Positions 33,690 to 45,339 are shown, numbered from the stretch's first letter. The stretch: DNA of 64,000 nt from Metridium senile (GCA_949775045.1 OX459110.1:9550741-9614740); one strand, 5' to 3'. Numbers and translations are program-made. Notes: generated by a model not told the origin, from the letters alone.

Positions 33690-34425
33690 ATAATTTATGA
33701 ATGAATAGAGCTAGAGAGATGGTCGAAAATCGTACCCTTCACTACCCCTCTAGGTATAATCATTGTCTATCCAAACATGTTGCCAGTCATGACTGATGTA
33801 TAGTATGACGTCTCAAGTTTTACATGAGCGAGTCACTTCTGCAAACTAGTTAATCGAACTCAAAGTCTTCGAACGAGATTGGTGTTATTATAATTCTTCG
33901 ACTTCGGTCTTTGAGAGCCTTCATAGGTAGGTCTTTTATTTCATTGTCGATCTTTAGAATATTGGCGATTTTGAAATATTATGTAATTATATTATGTGGA
34001 ATTATGATTGTGTGTGTGTTTTTTTTTACGCTAAGTAGTAGCTGCTAGTTGAGCAAAATATCAAAATGAGAGTGGTTTTCACCCGTGAAACACTCTTTTG
34101 TGTATCATTTCTTAATGCACCTTAATTCCATTGTGTTCTTTTTTTTTGTTATTTCACTATAACACTTTAACTAATACACTTTGTTACACGGGTTAATGAA
34201 AAAAACTCTAACATAAAAGGTGAAACAGTGTATACCAAATATTCTCAAAAGACACGATAAAACTGGTTTCTATAAGCCGCAATCCATACTTTGTCACGTG
34301 ACAGATATATTTTGCAAACATAACCAACTGGCTTGAGATTAGTTATACACTCAGTTTATGCCTTGTTGAGACGTTGTTGAAGCCCATAATATGAACATAA
34401 TACAGTTGTGATTTATCACAAGTTT
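33690..34425. other. Intergenic DNA without recognised feature
   Basis: AT-rich with a few T runs. No gene, TIR or array was found. Confidence 0.4.
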
Positions 34426-34429
34426 TTTC

Positions 34430-34600
34430 AAGAAATAATTGTTTCATGACCAACCACTGCAACAACTGTAATGGCTACAAACACTGAAACACGTACAACC
34501 AAGATATGCTATGAATAAATCGATAACAAGAGAAGAAATGCTGACATCCTTTGCAGGTTTAGGAGTGTGGACTATAGCTTTGATTGCGACAACGGTTTTT
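34430..34600. repeat. Dispersed repeat family D, single copy
   Basis: CCACTGCAACAACTGTAATG, ATGAATAAATCGATAACAAG, GAGAAGAAATGCTGACATCC and TTGCGACAACGGTTTTT match the units at 12720-13010 and the copy at 55600-55770. It ends where the hammerhead element begins. Confidence 0.65.
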
Positions 34601-34601
34601 C

Positions 34602-35104
34602 CTTTTACTCAATTCGACGAAGGGCTAAAGCTCAAAATGTCAGTAAAGTTAAGTTTACATTTTTTACGGTGTTACAAATTTCATTCTATTACCTATCGTT
34701 TATATCAAACACTGACGCAGCCTATACTAGTTTGCTCGCTAGTTTCTATTTTTTACGGTGTTACAAATTTCATTCTATTACCTATCGTTTATATCAAACA
34801 CTGACGCAGCCTATACTAGTTTGCTCGCTAGTTTCTATTTTTTACGGTGTTACAAATTTCATTCTATTACCTATCGTTTATATCAAACACTGACGCAGCC
34901 TATACTAGTTTGCTCGCTAGTTTCTATTTTTTACGGTGTTACAAATTTCATTCTATTACCTATCGTTTATATCAAACACTGACACGGCCTATACTAGTTT
35001 GCTCGCTAGTTTCTATTTTTACGGTGTTACAAATTTCATTCTATTAACTATCGTTTATATCAAACACGATGCAGCCTATACTAGTTTACTCGCTAGTTTC
35101 CATT
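34602..35104 (+). mobile_element. Hammerhead element family alpha with five tandem units
   Basis: A decayed ribozyme (34602-34648; TTCGACGAAGGGCTAAAGCT, then CAAAATGTCAGTAAAG) is followed by five direct ~89-bp units, each TTTTTTACGGTGTTACAAAT, TCATTCTATTACCTATCGTT, ATATCAAACACTGACGCAGC and CTATACTAGTTTGCTCGCTA. The first four are almost identical, the last more diverged. Overlapping ORFs of 66-108 codons come from the repeat and are not genes. Confidence 0.85.
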
Positions 35105-35474
35105 GATTTTTGAAATATATTATGTTCTGGCAGTAACCAGTTGAGCCAGTTTTAGTTCTAAGAAATCATTGCATTAACGAATGTTAGCTATACAATGTAC
35201 CATCTAAAAGCTGAAGTTGACTGATGATTTAGATGTCAATCCATTGTCATTATATATACACCTATTTCATAAAGGGTTGTCGGGGTAAACTCCAAATTGT
35301 GATTGCTCGACCGAAAGGAATGGTGGTTACGAACACTGACATACGGGAATGTTTGTCTGGATTTCTTGGAACAGTTACATGAATTATAAGCTTTTCTTTC
35401 TACCAAAAGGGTCTGACTTGTGCAGTAAGTTCGTTTTCTGCCAAAAAAACTGACGCAGCACACATTATTTTAAC

Positions 35475-36145
35475 AGCTATAGTTATCGTACGTTTTACTC
35501 CAAATGTTTCCTTAGAAACATTGACGCAGTCCACACTAGTTTAACCGCTAGTTATCGTACATTTTACTTCAATTGTTTCCTTAGAAACATCTACGCAGTC
35601 CACACTAGTTTAACCACTAGTTATAGTACATTTTTACTTCAATTGTTTCCTTCGAAACACCGACACAATTCATACTGGTTTAACCGCTAGTTATCGTACA
35701 TTTTACTTCAATTGTTTCCTTAGAAACATCTACGCAGTCCACACTAGTTTAACCACTAGTTATAGTACATTTTTACTTCAATTGTTTCCTTCGAAACACC
35801 GACACAATTCATACTGGTTTAACCACTAGTTATCGTACATTTTACTTCAATCATTTCCTTAGAAACATCTACGCAGTCCACACTAGTTTAACCGCTAGTT
35901 ATGGTACATTTTTACTTCGAAACACTGACACAATTCATACTAGTTTAACCACTAGTTATCGTACATTTTTACTCCTATTGTTTCCTTAGAAACATCGAAA
36001 CAGTCCACACTAGTTTAACCACTAGTTATCGTACATTTTTACTCCAATTGTTTCCTAATTAGAAACATCGACGCAATTCATACTAGTTTAACCACTAGTT
36101 ACCGTACATTTTTACTTCTATTGTTTTCTTAGAAACATCGACTCA
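35475..36145 (+). repeat. 70-bp tandem array
   Basis: About nine to ten units of CATCGACGCAGTCCACACTA, GTTTAACCGCTAGTTATCGT, ACATTTTACTTCAATTGTTT and CCTTAGAAA, including a higher-order pair repeat. Same unit as 17640-18050 on the other strand. Its first half matches the last part of the 89-bp unit at 34602-35104. No ribozyme is seen at the left edge. Confidence 0.85.
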
Positions 36146-36469
36146 GAGGTATTGTTAATCAATATCAAAGACCCACCGTTCCTATCGGTCGTACAATTCA
36201 CAGTTTACCGTTCACTCAGCGCTAACCGTTTTAAAATGGGTGTATGTATATCTTCATGTTAGTGTTGTTTTTCAATTGTAATATCAGTTATATCTAAAAA
36301 CGCAAATCTGCTCTAGTCATCAACCCTGAGGGACGGTAGTTGTTTTTAGGTATATATTGTTCAATATGTCGGTAAAAAGTATAATGTATAAAAAGATAAT
36401 TGTTTGATATACCCTAATAATAAATAATACTCTATACTTTCACATAACCATAATGCCTTCTGTTTTTTT

Positions 36470-36503
36470 GGGGGGGGGGGGGGGGGGGGGGAGGGGAGGG
36501 GGG
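36470..36503. repeat. Isolated poly(G) run
   Basis: About 21 G followed by AGGGGAGGGGGG. No TIR partner was found nearby, so it may be a solo homopolymer or a remnant of a G-capped element. It has quadruplex-forming potential. Confidence 0.85.
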
Positions 36504-36789
36504 TAGATATTGTAATTCCAATTTAGAGAATAAGAATAATAATAATATTGATATTAACATCAGCTATTAGATATACACCAATATAAACATACCGAATGTC
36601 TTCTGCTAGCCAAAGATTGTTCATCAGTGTTCTAGCTCAGCTCTCGAGTGCTTTACTGTAGCTCTCTGTAGCTGGAAATATGATATTTCCGCAAAATATT
36701 TTACTTGAAAGTACCAACTGTCCTGTCTTCTTCCCACTTTGGTTTCTTCCCACTTTGTGCGGGATATTTTTCCATCTGAAGTGCGTTAA

Positions 36790-36975
36790 ATATAATATTT
36801 GATATAAATCTCGAGCGCTGATTGGCTGAGAAGCATTCTATATAACTCATTATAAAATATTTGTTATAAATCGCGAGCGCTGATTGGCTGAGAAGCATTC
36901 TATATAACTCATAAAATATTTGATATAAATGGCGCGCTCTGATTAGCTGAGAAGCGTTCTCTATAACTCAACAGA
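36790..36975. repeat. ~60-bp tandem array
   Basis: Three units of GCGCTGATTGGCTGAGAAGC, ATTCTATATAACTCA and AAAATATTTGATATAAAT. Confidence 0.8.
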
Positions 36976-37051
36976 GCACGTTCCGTCTATTCGTTTGATT
37001 TTAACAACTAAAATATTATTAAAGAAATGGAAAACTCGGCAGCGGTGATCT

Positions 37052-37170
37052 ATCGAGTTATAGAGCACTTGGGGATTTCAAGAAGACTCGAGAAGCCCTC
37101 CACTACACGTCGTGCTTCTCCTAACGTTTCTCTTGTCTTCTTAAAATTCCCGCGTGCTCTATTTAACAAC
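37052..37170. mobile_element. Foldback element
   Basis: TTATAGAGCACTTGGGGATT and CAAGAAGACTCGAGAAG are mirrored by CTTCTCCTAACGTTTCTCTT and GGAATTCCCGCG-like ATTCCCGCGTGCTCTATTTA. Related to the foldback at 9823-10010, which also starts AGAGCACTTGGG and ends CGTGCTCTAT. Confidence 0.65.
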
Positions 37171-37494
37171 TCCATAGAGCACGCTCTCTCCTTTTTTATT
37201 TCTTCAATCAAAATTCTAGATCTTAAATGATTGCGAGCATTAAAGTACACACATGCGGAGACAAACTGTAAACATGCTAGTTTCCGCCATTAGTTTTTGA
37301 AACATGTTCGCTTACGTGACCTTATCAAGCCGCATTTCCTTTGATAAACTAATACATGTATTGTCAATTGCTTTGTCAGGCCTCCGTCGTAGTTACCGCA
37401 AGACTATCGCACGTTTCATTACGTGACCTTATATTCTATATTCCATTCATACAGTCGTTTGCATAAAGGTTGTAGTATACATTTATATACATAC

Positions 37495-37750
37495 ATCTAT
37501 TTCAAAAAACGTAGTGAATACTGAATAGTGCATTCTGAATAGTGCATTGTAACACCAAAATGTAAACTAATATTTAACTAATATTTAGTTATTTCATTTT
37601 TAGTGCATTCCATTCAAAACTATATACTAGTTATAGCTATGGGGAGTAAATACCGCGGTATATGTATTTTTATTTCAAATTAATGAGACCCACAATGCTC
37701 TTTGGTCTTGGAATGCACTATTCAGTATTCAACGTTTTTTAAAATAGCTG
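37495..37750. mobile_element. TIR element family F, compact copy
   Basis: Left CATCTATTTCAAAAAACGTA and AATACTGAATAGTGCATTC, right GAATGCACTATTCAGTATTC and AACGTTTTTTAAAATAGCTG. At 256 bp it is the same length as family A, and both families share the start CNYCTATTTCAA, so they are relatives. Confidence 0.8.
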
Positions 37751-38074
37751 TATACACATATATAATGTGATGCAAAACCGAAAACAGTGCTTAATTCGGG
37801 TGTTTATGTATGGAATCCTTACCAAAATATATTTGTATTCCTTTCAAACTCTCGTAGCTATCAAAAACGTTCATCAGTTTGGCTGTTGATGGTAGTTATT
37901 TAGAAAGTGCATATCATTAGATATGTGTGTGTATGTATATCTCAGAAACTACAACCTTTATGCAACCGGCTGACTGTATCTTGTTATGTCAATCATTGAT
38001 ATTCATTAGTACATGTTTCCGTGATCTAATAGACCAATTTCGAGTTCATCAATGCGCGCCTTAACCCTTGATGT

Positions 38075-38585
38075 GCTTGTAAACAAGTGTATATAGAAAC
38101 CGCAAAACCTGGGGTATCTTTATTGTTTCTTGAAACGTGCCTTGTCAAAAATACGCAGATGATAATACTACTACTACTATTCGGCATCCGAGGCAGGGAT
38201 GAATATGATAATGAAGATGATAATAGAAAAGCGTGCTGATTGGCTCCAGAACTCCGGACTATTTGCTAGCAATTATTCCAAGTCCAAGAGCGTAGAGACC
38301 GCAAAGCAAAGGTTATTTTTAATGTTTTTTTGATACGTGCCTTTCTTTGGTACTTTTAATGTAATTACGCAGGGATTTTAGAAAATCTCGCGCGTTGATT
38401 GGCTACAGAAATTCGGACTATTTAGCAATTATTCCAAATCAAAGAGTTAAGAGACCGCAAAGCAAAGGTTATTTTTATTATTTCCTGATACGTGCCTTTC
38501 TTTGATACTTTTAGTGTAAATACATATGTGCTTATAGAAAATAACGCGCGCTGATTGGCTCCAGAACTTCGGAACATTCAGCAGT
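38075..38585. repeat. ~150-bp repeat array (three to four diverged units)
   Basis: Units share GACCGCAAAGCAAAGGTTAT, GATACGTGCCTTTCTTTG and CGCTGATTGGCTCCAGAAC. Non-coding. Confidence 0.7.
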
Positions 38586-39245
38586 TATTCCACGAAATTG
38601 AGACGCACATGAGCTCATAGATTGTGGTCATGCCGAGTCTTCTATTAGCCTTGCACGACGAGATTGAGTGGATTAAAAAAAATAGAGGCTTACCTGTTTG
38701 ATTGAGATTCTACCTCCTCGTTGTTGCATAGAGAGATCACGTGAGATAGTCAATAAACACTTTTCCCGGTGAAATAACGTCTGGTTTTTCCAAAATCTGC
38801 TTTCCGTGACAAAATGTTGGACTTTTTTTTTTCACTAAACGCAACGCAATTTTACTTTTACTCTCACGGAGCTCGACTATAGAAATGAGTAGTAGTAGAA
38901 TAATTGTTTTATTACATCCACATGAACTGGGCTGTGAGAAATAAAGAAAATAATTGAGTTGCTGGCAGTATTCATCAATCGTAGTAAATTTTTGTTATTC
39001 TTCTATACTATTTCTCTTTAAAGCAAATCTTTTTGATGGCAAAACTACGTCTTTAATGAAATACTGTGTTATTTACAGAAATATTGATTAGTGTTTGATT
39101 TATATAAGCCATGCTAATTATTAGCAGAACTATAGATGTCATAATTAGGCCTTCTTGTAACGGAATCAACAAATTTTTTATTTACTTTAATATCCACTTT
39201 ATATGACATATATGTATTTCATTTGTTAATATTATTTGAAGACCT
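38586..39245. other. Intergenic DNA; possible minus-strand splice donor
   Basis: On the minus strand, bases 38699-38686 read AACAG then GTAAGCCTC, a strong 5' splice-site match, about 50 bp after a CACGTG E-box (38742-38747). No coding exon could be attached, so no gene is called. Confidence 0.25.
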
Positions 39246-39729
39246 AAACATTTTGGTTATCACGACGATCGTGGTGATGGTAGTGAAGTTGAAGTTGAAC
39301 AAGATGGCGACGATGATAATGATAATAATAATGATGATGGTGTATTAGGTAACGAAGGTAATAATAAGAACGATTTGTATAATGATGATTAAGATCACCA
39401 CGATGATATAATGATGGAAATTATGATATTCAGATATACCTATATATTCTAGTCACATACCCTGTGTCATGGGTTCAGTTTAATTTAATATATCATATCA
39501 GTTGTAAAAAAAAACCGTTTTATCCTTGTAAAAAAATAACTTTTCACAAGTTTTCCTCTGCGCACATTGTCAAAACAGCGAGCGCTTGTCGCAACCATAT
39601 CCCTACACCAATCAGAGCTAACGAAATTTGCTATACATCTTTTTCAAATGAAGTTGACGGAGTGTACAGCGAATGGCGATTGCACTACCGAAAGGCATTT
39701 TGGGTCTTTGATATATATTTATGGCTCCT

Positions 39730-39933
39730 TAAGGCCCGGACAAACGGTACCGGGTTCAACATCCGTTCTATTTTGTTGAATGGCAATGTTTAAACGCTTT
39801 TAAACTCTTTCAATATCAATTCAACAAAATGTTTCAACAATGTTGGAAGAGTTTAAAAGCGTTTAAACATTGCCATTCAACAAAATCGAACGGATGTTGA
39901 AGCTAATGTTGAAGCCGTTTGCCCGGGCCTTTA
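39730..39933. mobile_element. 204-bp foldback element
   Basis: The left end TAAGGCCCGGACAAACGG with GTTCAACATCCGTTCTATTT and the right end CGAACGGATGTTGAAGC with CCGTTTGCCCGGGCCTTTA are inverted. Inner arms TGCCATTCAACAAAA and AGCGTTTAAACATTG also pair. It would fold into a ~95-bp hairpin. The 109-codon frame over it is an artefact. Confidence 0.8.
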
Positions 39934-40117
39934 GTGTCAGAAAACATACTTACTGTACAATGCCAGCCTCATTTGAATGAAGAAGAGCTTATATTTTCCT
40001 TAAGGTGCTTAGCAACCCAGAAAAAAATACTCGCATAGTTTTGTATGCGTAACCGCAATTCCTTTCGATCGTTCAATCACCTTTATGCAAAACGTATTTC
40101 TAAATGGGTTCTATTTT

Positions 40118-40164
<47 letters not shown>

Positions 40165-40216
40165 TTAATTTTTATATAGCGCCTCTTCCATAAATGCCCA
40201 GAGGCGCTTTACAATC
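40118..40216. repeat. (AAT)n followed by TATATAGCGC hairpin
   Basis: About 14 AAT units, then TTTTTATATAGCGCCTCTTC and GCCCAGAGGCGCTTTACAAT. GCGCCTC pairs with GAGGCGC around a ~14-base loop (40178-40212). A decayed AAACGCTTTACA sequence also occurs near 44075-44090. Confidence 0.75.
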
Positions 40217-40746
40217 TTTATAGTTAAATATTTACAAAAATACATGAAATGATGAAAATTCCTAAAATACTAATTTCAAAGCTAAGCTAAAAGAACGTTT
40301 AAAAATAATATCATATATATATATGTACATATCCTAATTAAATTAAATTAAATTAAGTCCTTAAAAACAGTTTTAAAAAAATAGGTTTTAAGTTTTGATT
40401 TAAAATCATTGACTGATGTTGTAGTGGACGATACCAATTAGTACATGCTATGTAGTGCACATTCCAACTATATTGACTGTAATTTTCCTATATACACACG
40501 TTTTCTAATTAGTGGTTTCATATGTTTGTTCTACTAGGTGCATAGCAAGGCCAAGGTGGTTTCTCTAATTCATAGCAATGTATCTTAAATCAATGTTATT
40601 CCAATTAGCTTAAGTTTTCAAAGCAACGTTTCGTGTGTCAATTCTTTTCGGAATTAATTGCATATGGAAATGTTACTTTGACAAGATAACATATCAATTT
40701 AGAACTTGCTGAATAGGAGAAAAAAGAATAATATGACAAGGCCAAT

Positions 40747-40785
40747 ATCTTCTGATGAAGTCGGCGTCCGACGAAAGCTCAAGAT
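40747..40785 (+). ncRNA. Hammerhead-like ribozyme motif gamma
   Basis: Stem I ATCTT (40747-40751) with AAGAT (40781-40785), core CTGATGA (40752-40758), extra A (40759), stem II GTCGG/CCGAC with loop CGT, GAAA (40773-40776) and GCTC. Stem III is AG/CU, the loopless palindrome AGCT, and the predicted cut is after CTC. All core bases are canonical except for the inserted A. Its stems differ in sequence from alpha and beta, yet the geometry is the same. The surroundings are not a recognised element. Confidence 0.55.
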
Positions 40786-40974
40786 TTGAATAAATACAGT
40801 AATGCATGGCCTCTAACCTACTCTCATAATACTTTTCAAAAATGCTACTGAAGTACAACTTTAATATTCTAGAATCATATGATTTTAAAGTTAGATTTTA
40901 CAAACTGAAGAAAATGTAATTTAAATAGAGTAGAACTGACTCATTTACGGCATATAAGCAATTTTTCTCAGATG

Positions 40975-41625
40975 GATTTTTTTTAAATACCGACGCATTT
41001 CGCTGTAGTTTAACTAAAAATAGTTACATTTTCACTCCAGCTGTCTCCATTAAAATAGAGACGCAGTCCATACTAGTTTAACTTCTAGTTGTCGTACATT
41101 CTTACTCCAATTTGTTTGTTTTTTTCCCTAAGAAATATCGACGCAGTTCACAATAGTTTAACCGTTAGTTATCGTAAATTGTTTACTCAAATTGTTTTCT
41201 TAGAAACGAACTTCGACGCAGTCCACACTACTTTAAGCACTAGTTATCGTACAAGTGTTTTCTTAGAAACAATAACGCAGACCACACTAGTTTCACAGCT
41301 ATTTTTATTTGATACATTTTACTCGAATAGTTTTCCTAGAAACGTCGATGCTGTCCACACTACTATAATCGTACAGTGTACGAGTGTTTTCTTAGAAACC
41401 ATGACGCAGACCACACTAGTTTAACCACTATTTTAATTTGGTACATTTTAACACGAGTAGTTTTCCTAGAAACATCGACCGAAGTCGAAACTAGTTTAAC
41501 CTCTATATGCCGTAAATATTTACTGGAAATGTCTTACTTAGAAACACCGACGCAGTCCACACATCACGTCAACCGCTAGGTTATCGTACATTTTGAGCTC
41601 AATTGTTTACTAGAAACACCGATGG
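40975..41625 (+). repeat. Diverged array related to the 70-bp satellite
   Basis: Roughly eight units of GACGCAGTCCACACTAGTTT, AACCACTAGTTATCGTACAT and TTTCTTAGAAAC with variable length from indels. It lies 190 bp downstream of hammerhead motif gamma. Open frames are artefacts. Confidence 0.75.
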
Positions 41626-41889
41626 TTAAGCCATTAAATATGATATATTTTTAATCCATGGAGAAGCTATGTCTGCTACTAATAGCCATAGTCAAAATGT
41701 AGGGTTTCGAATGACCATTACTTCGTGTATTTCAAAGTATTTCAAAGTGTTAAGTCGATAGTATTTGAGTGTTTTGAACAATACGCCATACATTTCAAGT
41801 GGTGTAGTTAGCAATTCAATAAGACGTATCATCTATCCCGCCTTCCTAAATATAACAGTGAAAACTATATTGGCAACATTTATGAATCG

Positions 41890-42061
41890 TTTAGCTCATA
41901 CTAGCGATTTAAGCATAGGCATAAGCAACATGGATATGCGCAGACTCAGTGATTATTTTCTCGAATAGATGTGAGAAAAGACATGTGCGGCTAATGAGCA
42001 AAGCCCAACTGAGTCTGCGTATGTTGCTTATGCTTCTGCTTATGTCGCTAGTGTGAACCAA
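41890..42061. mobile_element. 172-bp TIR/foldback element
   Basis: Left TTAGCTCATACTAGCGATTT and GCATAAGCAACATGGATATG, right GCGTATGTTGCTTATGCTTC and TATGTCGCTAGTGTGAACC. The arms are ~55 bp with scattered mismatches. ORFs on both strands are shadows of the palindrome. Confidence 0.75.
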
Positions 42062-42129
42062 GTTTTGAGTTTTGGATGTTTTCACTTTGCTTTTCTCTCT
42101 TATCAATTTTTATTCTCATGAGGTTTTAT

Positions 42130-42720
42130 TAATTTTTTGATATTTTTCCTTCCTTTTCCTCATTTCTTTAACTTACTTTTGTGCTTGCATTTTTCCTTTC
42201 CCTTTACTTCTTTTCGTTTTTTTAATTTCGTTCTTTCTTTTTCTCTTTCCTTCTTGTTGTTCTCTTGTTTAACTATCACTTTCAGTCTACTAGCGATTTT
42301 TTCGATTCGCTCCTTTTTTCAGTTCTCTCTCTTTCCGTTATTTTTTCATTTTTCAGCTTTCATTTTTCAGCTTACTTTCTCGCTTGCTTTTTCCGTTCCT
42401 TCTTTTTTTGATTTCTTTCTTTCTCTTCTCTCTCTTTTTGTTTTTGTTTTCTTGTTTAACTATCACTTCCTCTACATTTATTGAACTTTGTTTTTATCCT
42501 GATATTTGTTCTTTCTCTCATTTTTTTTCTCTCCGATATTTTTTCAATCGTTTATATTTTTTTCGTTACCGCCTTCCTGTCAATCTTTATTTCCAATAAA
42601 ACGGTTCTCGTTTGCCAAACATATCATTTGTGCCTTCTTTATTTTCTCTTATTTACTTTGTTCGGTAGCGTTTATTCTTTTATATTTTTGTTAATCACTC
42701 ATTGTTCATCTTTTCCGTTA
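42130..42720. repeat. Pyrimidine-rich low-complexity DNA
   Basis: T/C-rich plus strand (TTCTTTTT, CTCTCTTTTT) with little purine. Overlapping Phe/Leu/Ser-rich ORFs are artefacts. Confidence 0.8.
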
Positions 42721-42760
42721 GGAAGGAAACGTCAATAAAGACCAGTGACTCGTGCAACTC

Positions 42761-42884
42761 TGATGTCATCGCTGTGACGTCACGCAGCTTTAAATACCAG
42801 TCCCCTATCTTCGGAGCGCATATCCAGTCAAGTTTAATACGCCTCAAGGACGCGAATTATAGTCTTCGTCTTGAGTCGAAAAAG
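42761..42884 (+). promoter_or_regulatory. Candidate promoter, first exon and 5' splice site
   Basis: TGATGTCA at 42761-42768 and the palindrome GTGACGTCAC at 42774-42783 are CRE/ATF-like sites. TTTAAATA at 42789-42796 is a TATA-like box, and about 30 bp further the sequence would allow a start near 42820. At 42880-42890 AAAAG then GTAAGC is a strong 5' splice site, giving a short non-coding exon of ~65 bp. The nearest suitable plus-strand acceptor that I can attach to a gene is at 59065, before the receptor gene, 16 kb away. That link is inference. Confidence 0.4.
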
Positions 42885-43079
42885 GTAAGCTTTTACGAGT
42901 AAGTGTTTATTGTATTTGTGTTTTGTACGCCGTCGATTAATTGCTGTTAATATTCGTTATTAATTATAGCTTTTTATTGGGATAATTTTGGGTGATTTCT
43001 GGAAATAGCAAGGTTGTAGAAGAATTCTTCCTGTAGCAAAATATTTAAATAGGATTAAATTCATTTTGTGGTCAAACTA

Positions 43080-43640
43080 TTAGTCACGATCAAAAACAAA
43101 GACATACTTTAGCCACGAAATACAATCAAGTTGCTACTGTAGAATAGAGCGCAAACGCTATATCCATGAAATATAACTACATTCATTTGTAACTGTGGAA
43201 TAGAGCGCAAACGCTATATCCATGAAATATATAATAACATCGTTACTGTGGAATAGAGCGCAAAACTATATCCATGAAATATAAATTATAATCAAATTGC
43301 TACTGTGGAATAAAGCGCAAACACTATATCATGAATAAAACTAACTTGCTACTGTGTAATAAACAAGCACTATCCCATGAAGAAACTGAAATTGCTACTG
43401 TGGAATAGCTTGGAATAGAGCGCAAAACTATTTCAATGAAGTACAATTTGCTACTGCGCAAAAACTATATCCATGAAATATAATCAGATGTGCTGCTGTG
43501 GAATAGAGTGCAAAAAATATATCATGAATAAAATCAACTTTCTACTATACATAAACTAAATCCTTAAAATATAATCAAATTTGCTGCTGTGGAATTGAGC
43601 GCAAACACTATATCATGAATATAATGAACTTGCTCCTCTG
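43080..43640. repeat. ~50-60-bp diverged tandem array
   Basis: About ten units of GCTACTGTGGAATAGAGCGC, AAACACTATATCCATGAAAT and ATAATCAA with many indels. Confidence 0.8.
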
Positions 43641-43851
43641 TAATTGTTCTTGCAATAACAAGTAAAGTTATAGCGGGGTAGCGTTTCCTATGTATTTATA
43701 ATGTTACTCGTTGAGTGACGCCAGCTTTTTTGATTTTATGGAAGTAGTATTTGCGTTCGCTTTTTCTAGCTTTTATTTCAGCTATTTTCTGTGATGATTT
43801 TAAAATTACTTTTATGCATAAAATAATCAACTACTCCTATATAGTAAGTGG

Positions 43852-43987
43852 AAACTAGCGAGTAAACTAGTATAGGCTGCCTCGGTGTTTGATATAAACG
43901 ATAGGTAATATAATGAAATTTATAACACCGTAAAAAAATGGTAACTTAACTTGACGTTCCGAGCTTTAGCCCTTCGTCGGAGTAAAA
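43852..43987 (-). mobile_element. Hammerhead element family alpha, single unit
   Basis: GAAACTAGCGAGTAAACTAG, TATAGGCTGCCTCGGTGTTT, then a minus-strand ribozyme region at 43945-43987 with GGAA in place of GAAA and stem I lost. Inactive relic. Confidence 0.7.
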
Positions 43988-44437
43988 AGTAGTAAGGATA
44001 ATTTAGCACGGAACAATTTAGTAAAGCCGACAGATTTGATTTGATTTTATTCGATGTTTTACTTATATACATTGAAACGCTTTACATATTTTAACAATTT
44101 TTACATGATAATAGATAATGATAAATATAAAACTCAAGGGATTTTTCTTACGTGGTATAGTATTATTGTATACAATCTATCACTTTTCATCATTCGCTTT
44201 TTCTTCTAATGATTTGATAAGTCTTTTACGCCTACGATTGTTAGCTTTTGTATTGTTGCACAGTAAAAAGTGTTAGTTTTGCGGTTTTTAAAACATTCTA
44301 CGTCAAGATAGTGTTTTTTATGTGGCTTTAATCCATAACATATAAGCTAGTTAATGCAATGAGCTGAGCGCGTCGATCGTGATAATGACTGCGTTATAAT
44401 GACTGCACTTAAGGTTTATATCTGTAGTAGAGTTTTA

Positions 44438-44693
44438 CAGTGCGACTACTGAAACCGGGGCCACCCAATCAAAATTAAAAATATGTATTTTTTGAGATCA
44501 AACAAAAACCTTGTACAAGGTTCTGACAAGCTAAGATGTTTCTTATTCAATTTTGATCTATTTCGTTCACATAGAATGGAAATTTTTAGCACATAAGCAA
44601 CAAAATCAAACATTTGTAGAGATTGTATTGTTCATATTCTCGATCGTGATTGGATAATAATGTTTGTTGGCTCCGGTTTCAGTAGTCGCACTG
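44438..44693. mobile_element. 256-bp TIR element (CAGTG ends)
   Basis: CAGTGCGACTACTGAAACCG and the perfect inverse at 44673-44693 form a 21-bp TIR. The interior is unrelated AT-rich DNA. CAGTG ends suggest a hAT-like element, but no clean 8-bp duplication is visible at the edges. Confidence 0.8.
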
Positions 44694-44729
44694 TCAGATG
44701 TTTTTGTTGTATTTTTCATAATGATAATA

Positions 44730-44935
44730 GTAATAACAGTGATGGTTGTGATGATGATGAAGATATTTCTAATTTCAATAATAACAATAATGATGATGAT
44801 GATGATTAATATTATGCGAATGACGATGCTGATGACATTGATGAAGATGATGGCGATGATGATGATGATGATGATGACATTGATGCATGATGATGATGAT
44901 GGCGATGATGATGATGACAATGATGATGATGAGAC
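44730..44935. repeat. GAT trinucleotide repeat
   Basis: GATGATGAT and GACATTGATGAAGATGATG runs. The preceding TGATGATGAAGATATTTCTA block also occurs near 14154-14173, so the two GAT regions share an ancestor. Confidence 0.9.
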
Positions 44936-44939
44936 TCAG

Positions 44940-45339
44940 AGAGCAGTCTTAGTATAATCTTCTATAGTTTATATCCTAGATAATGTAAAAATGCAAAAAT
45001 CTATGACACACACTTTAGTTTATCACTCATACGAAATATATATAAGTAGATTAATATTATCAACTATTGTTACAAACATTTTTAATTACATAATTCCTTC
45101 GCACAAAAAATGACCACCCCTCCCTCAGAGTTAGCAACGCAGCCTTCAGTAGCAAAAACTATCCTCTATATTAGAAATCACACTTAGTATCATTTAAACA
45201 CAGTTGTATATCGGTTATATCCTTACTTTTAACGTATTATTAAGTATTATCTTAAGTGTGGGCTTCTGGTATTGTTTACGAGTCACCCACAATAACATAG
45301 AATATCTATTACACCATATCTGGCAGAAATCAATGAGAA
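44940..45339. other. Intergenic DNA without recognised feature
   Basis: AT-rich. No gene, TIR pair or array was identified. Confidence 0.4.

Noticed and set aside
34511..35047. Four overlapping ORFs with TNFILLPIVYIKH-type repeats
   Set aside because: They are shifted readings of the 89-bp units behind the hammerhead motif. The reading frame changes between units.
38680..38750. Minus-strand E-box plus CAG|GTAAGC as a promoter and first exon
   Set aside because: Attractive, but no TATA or initiator and no downstream coding exon could be attached, so it is only noted in the intergenic entry.
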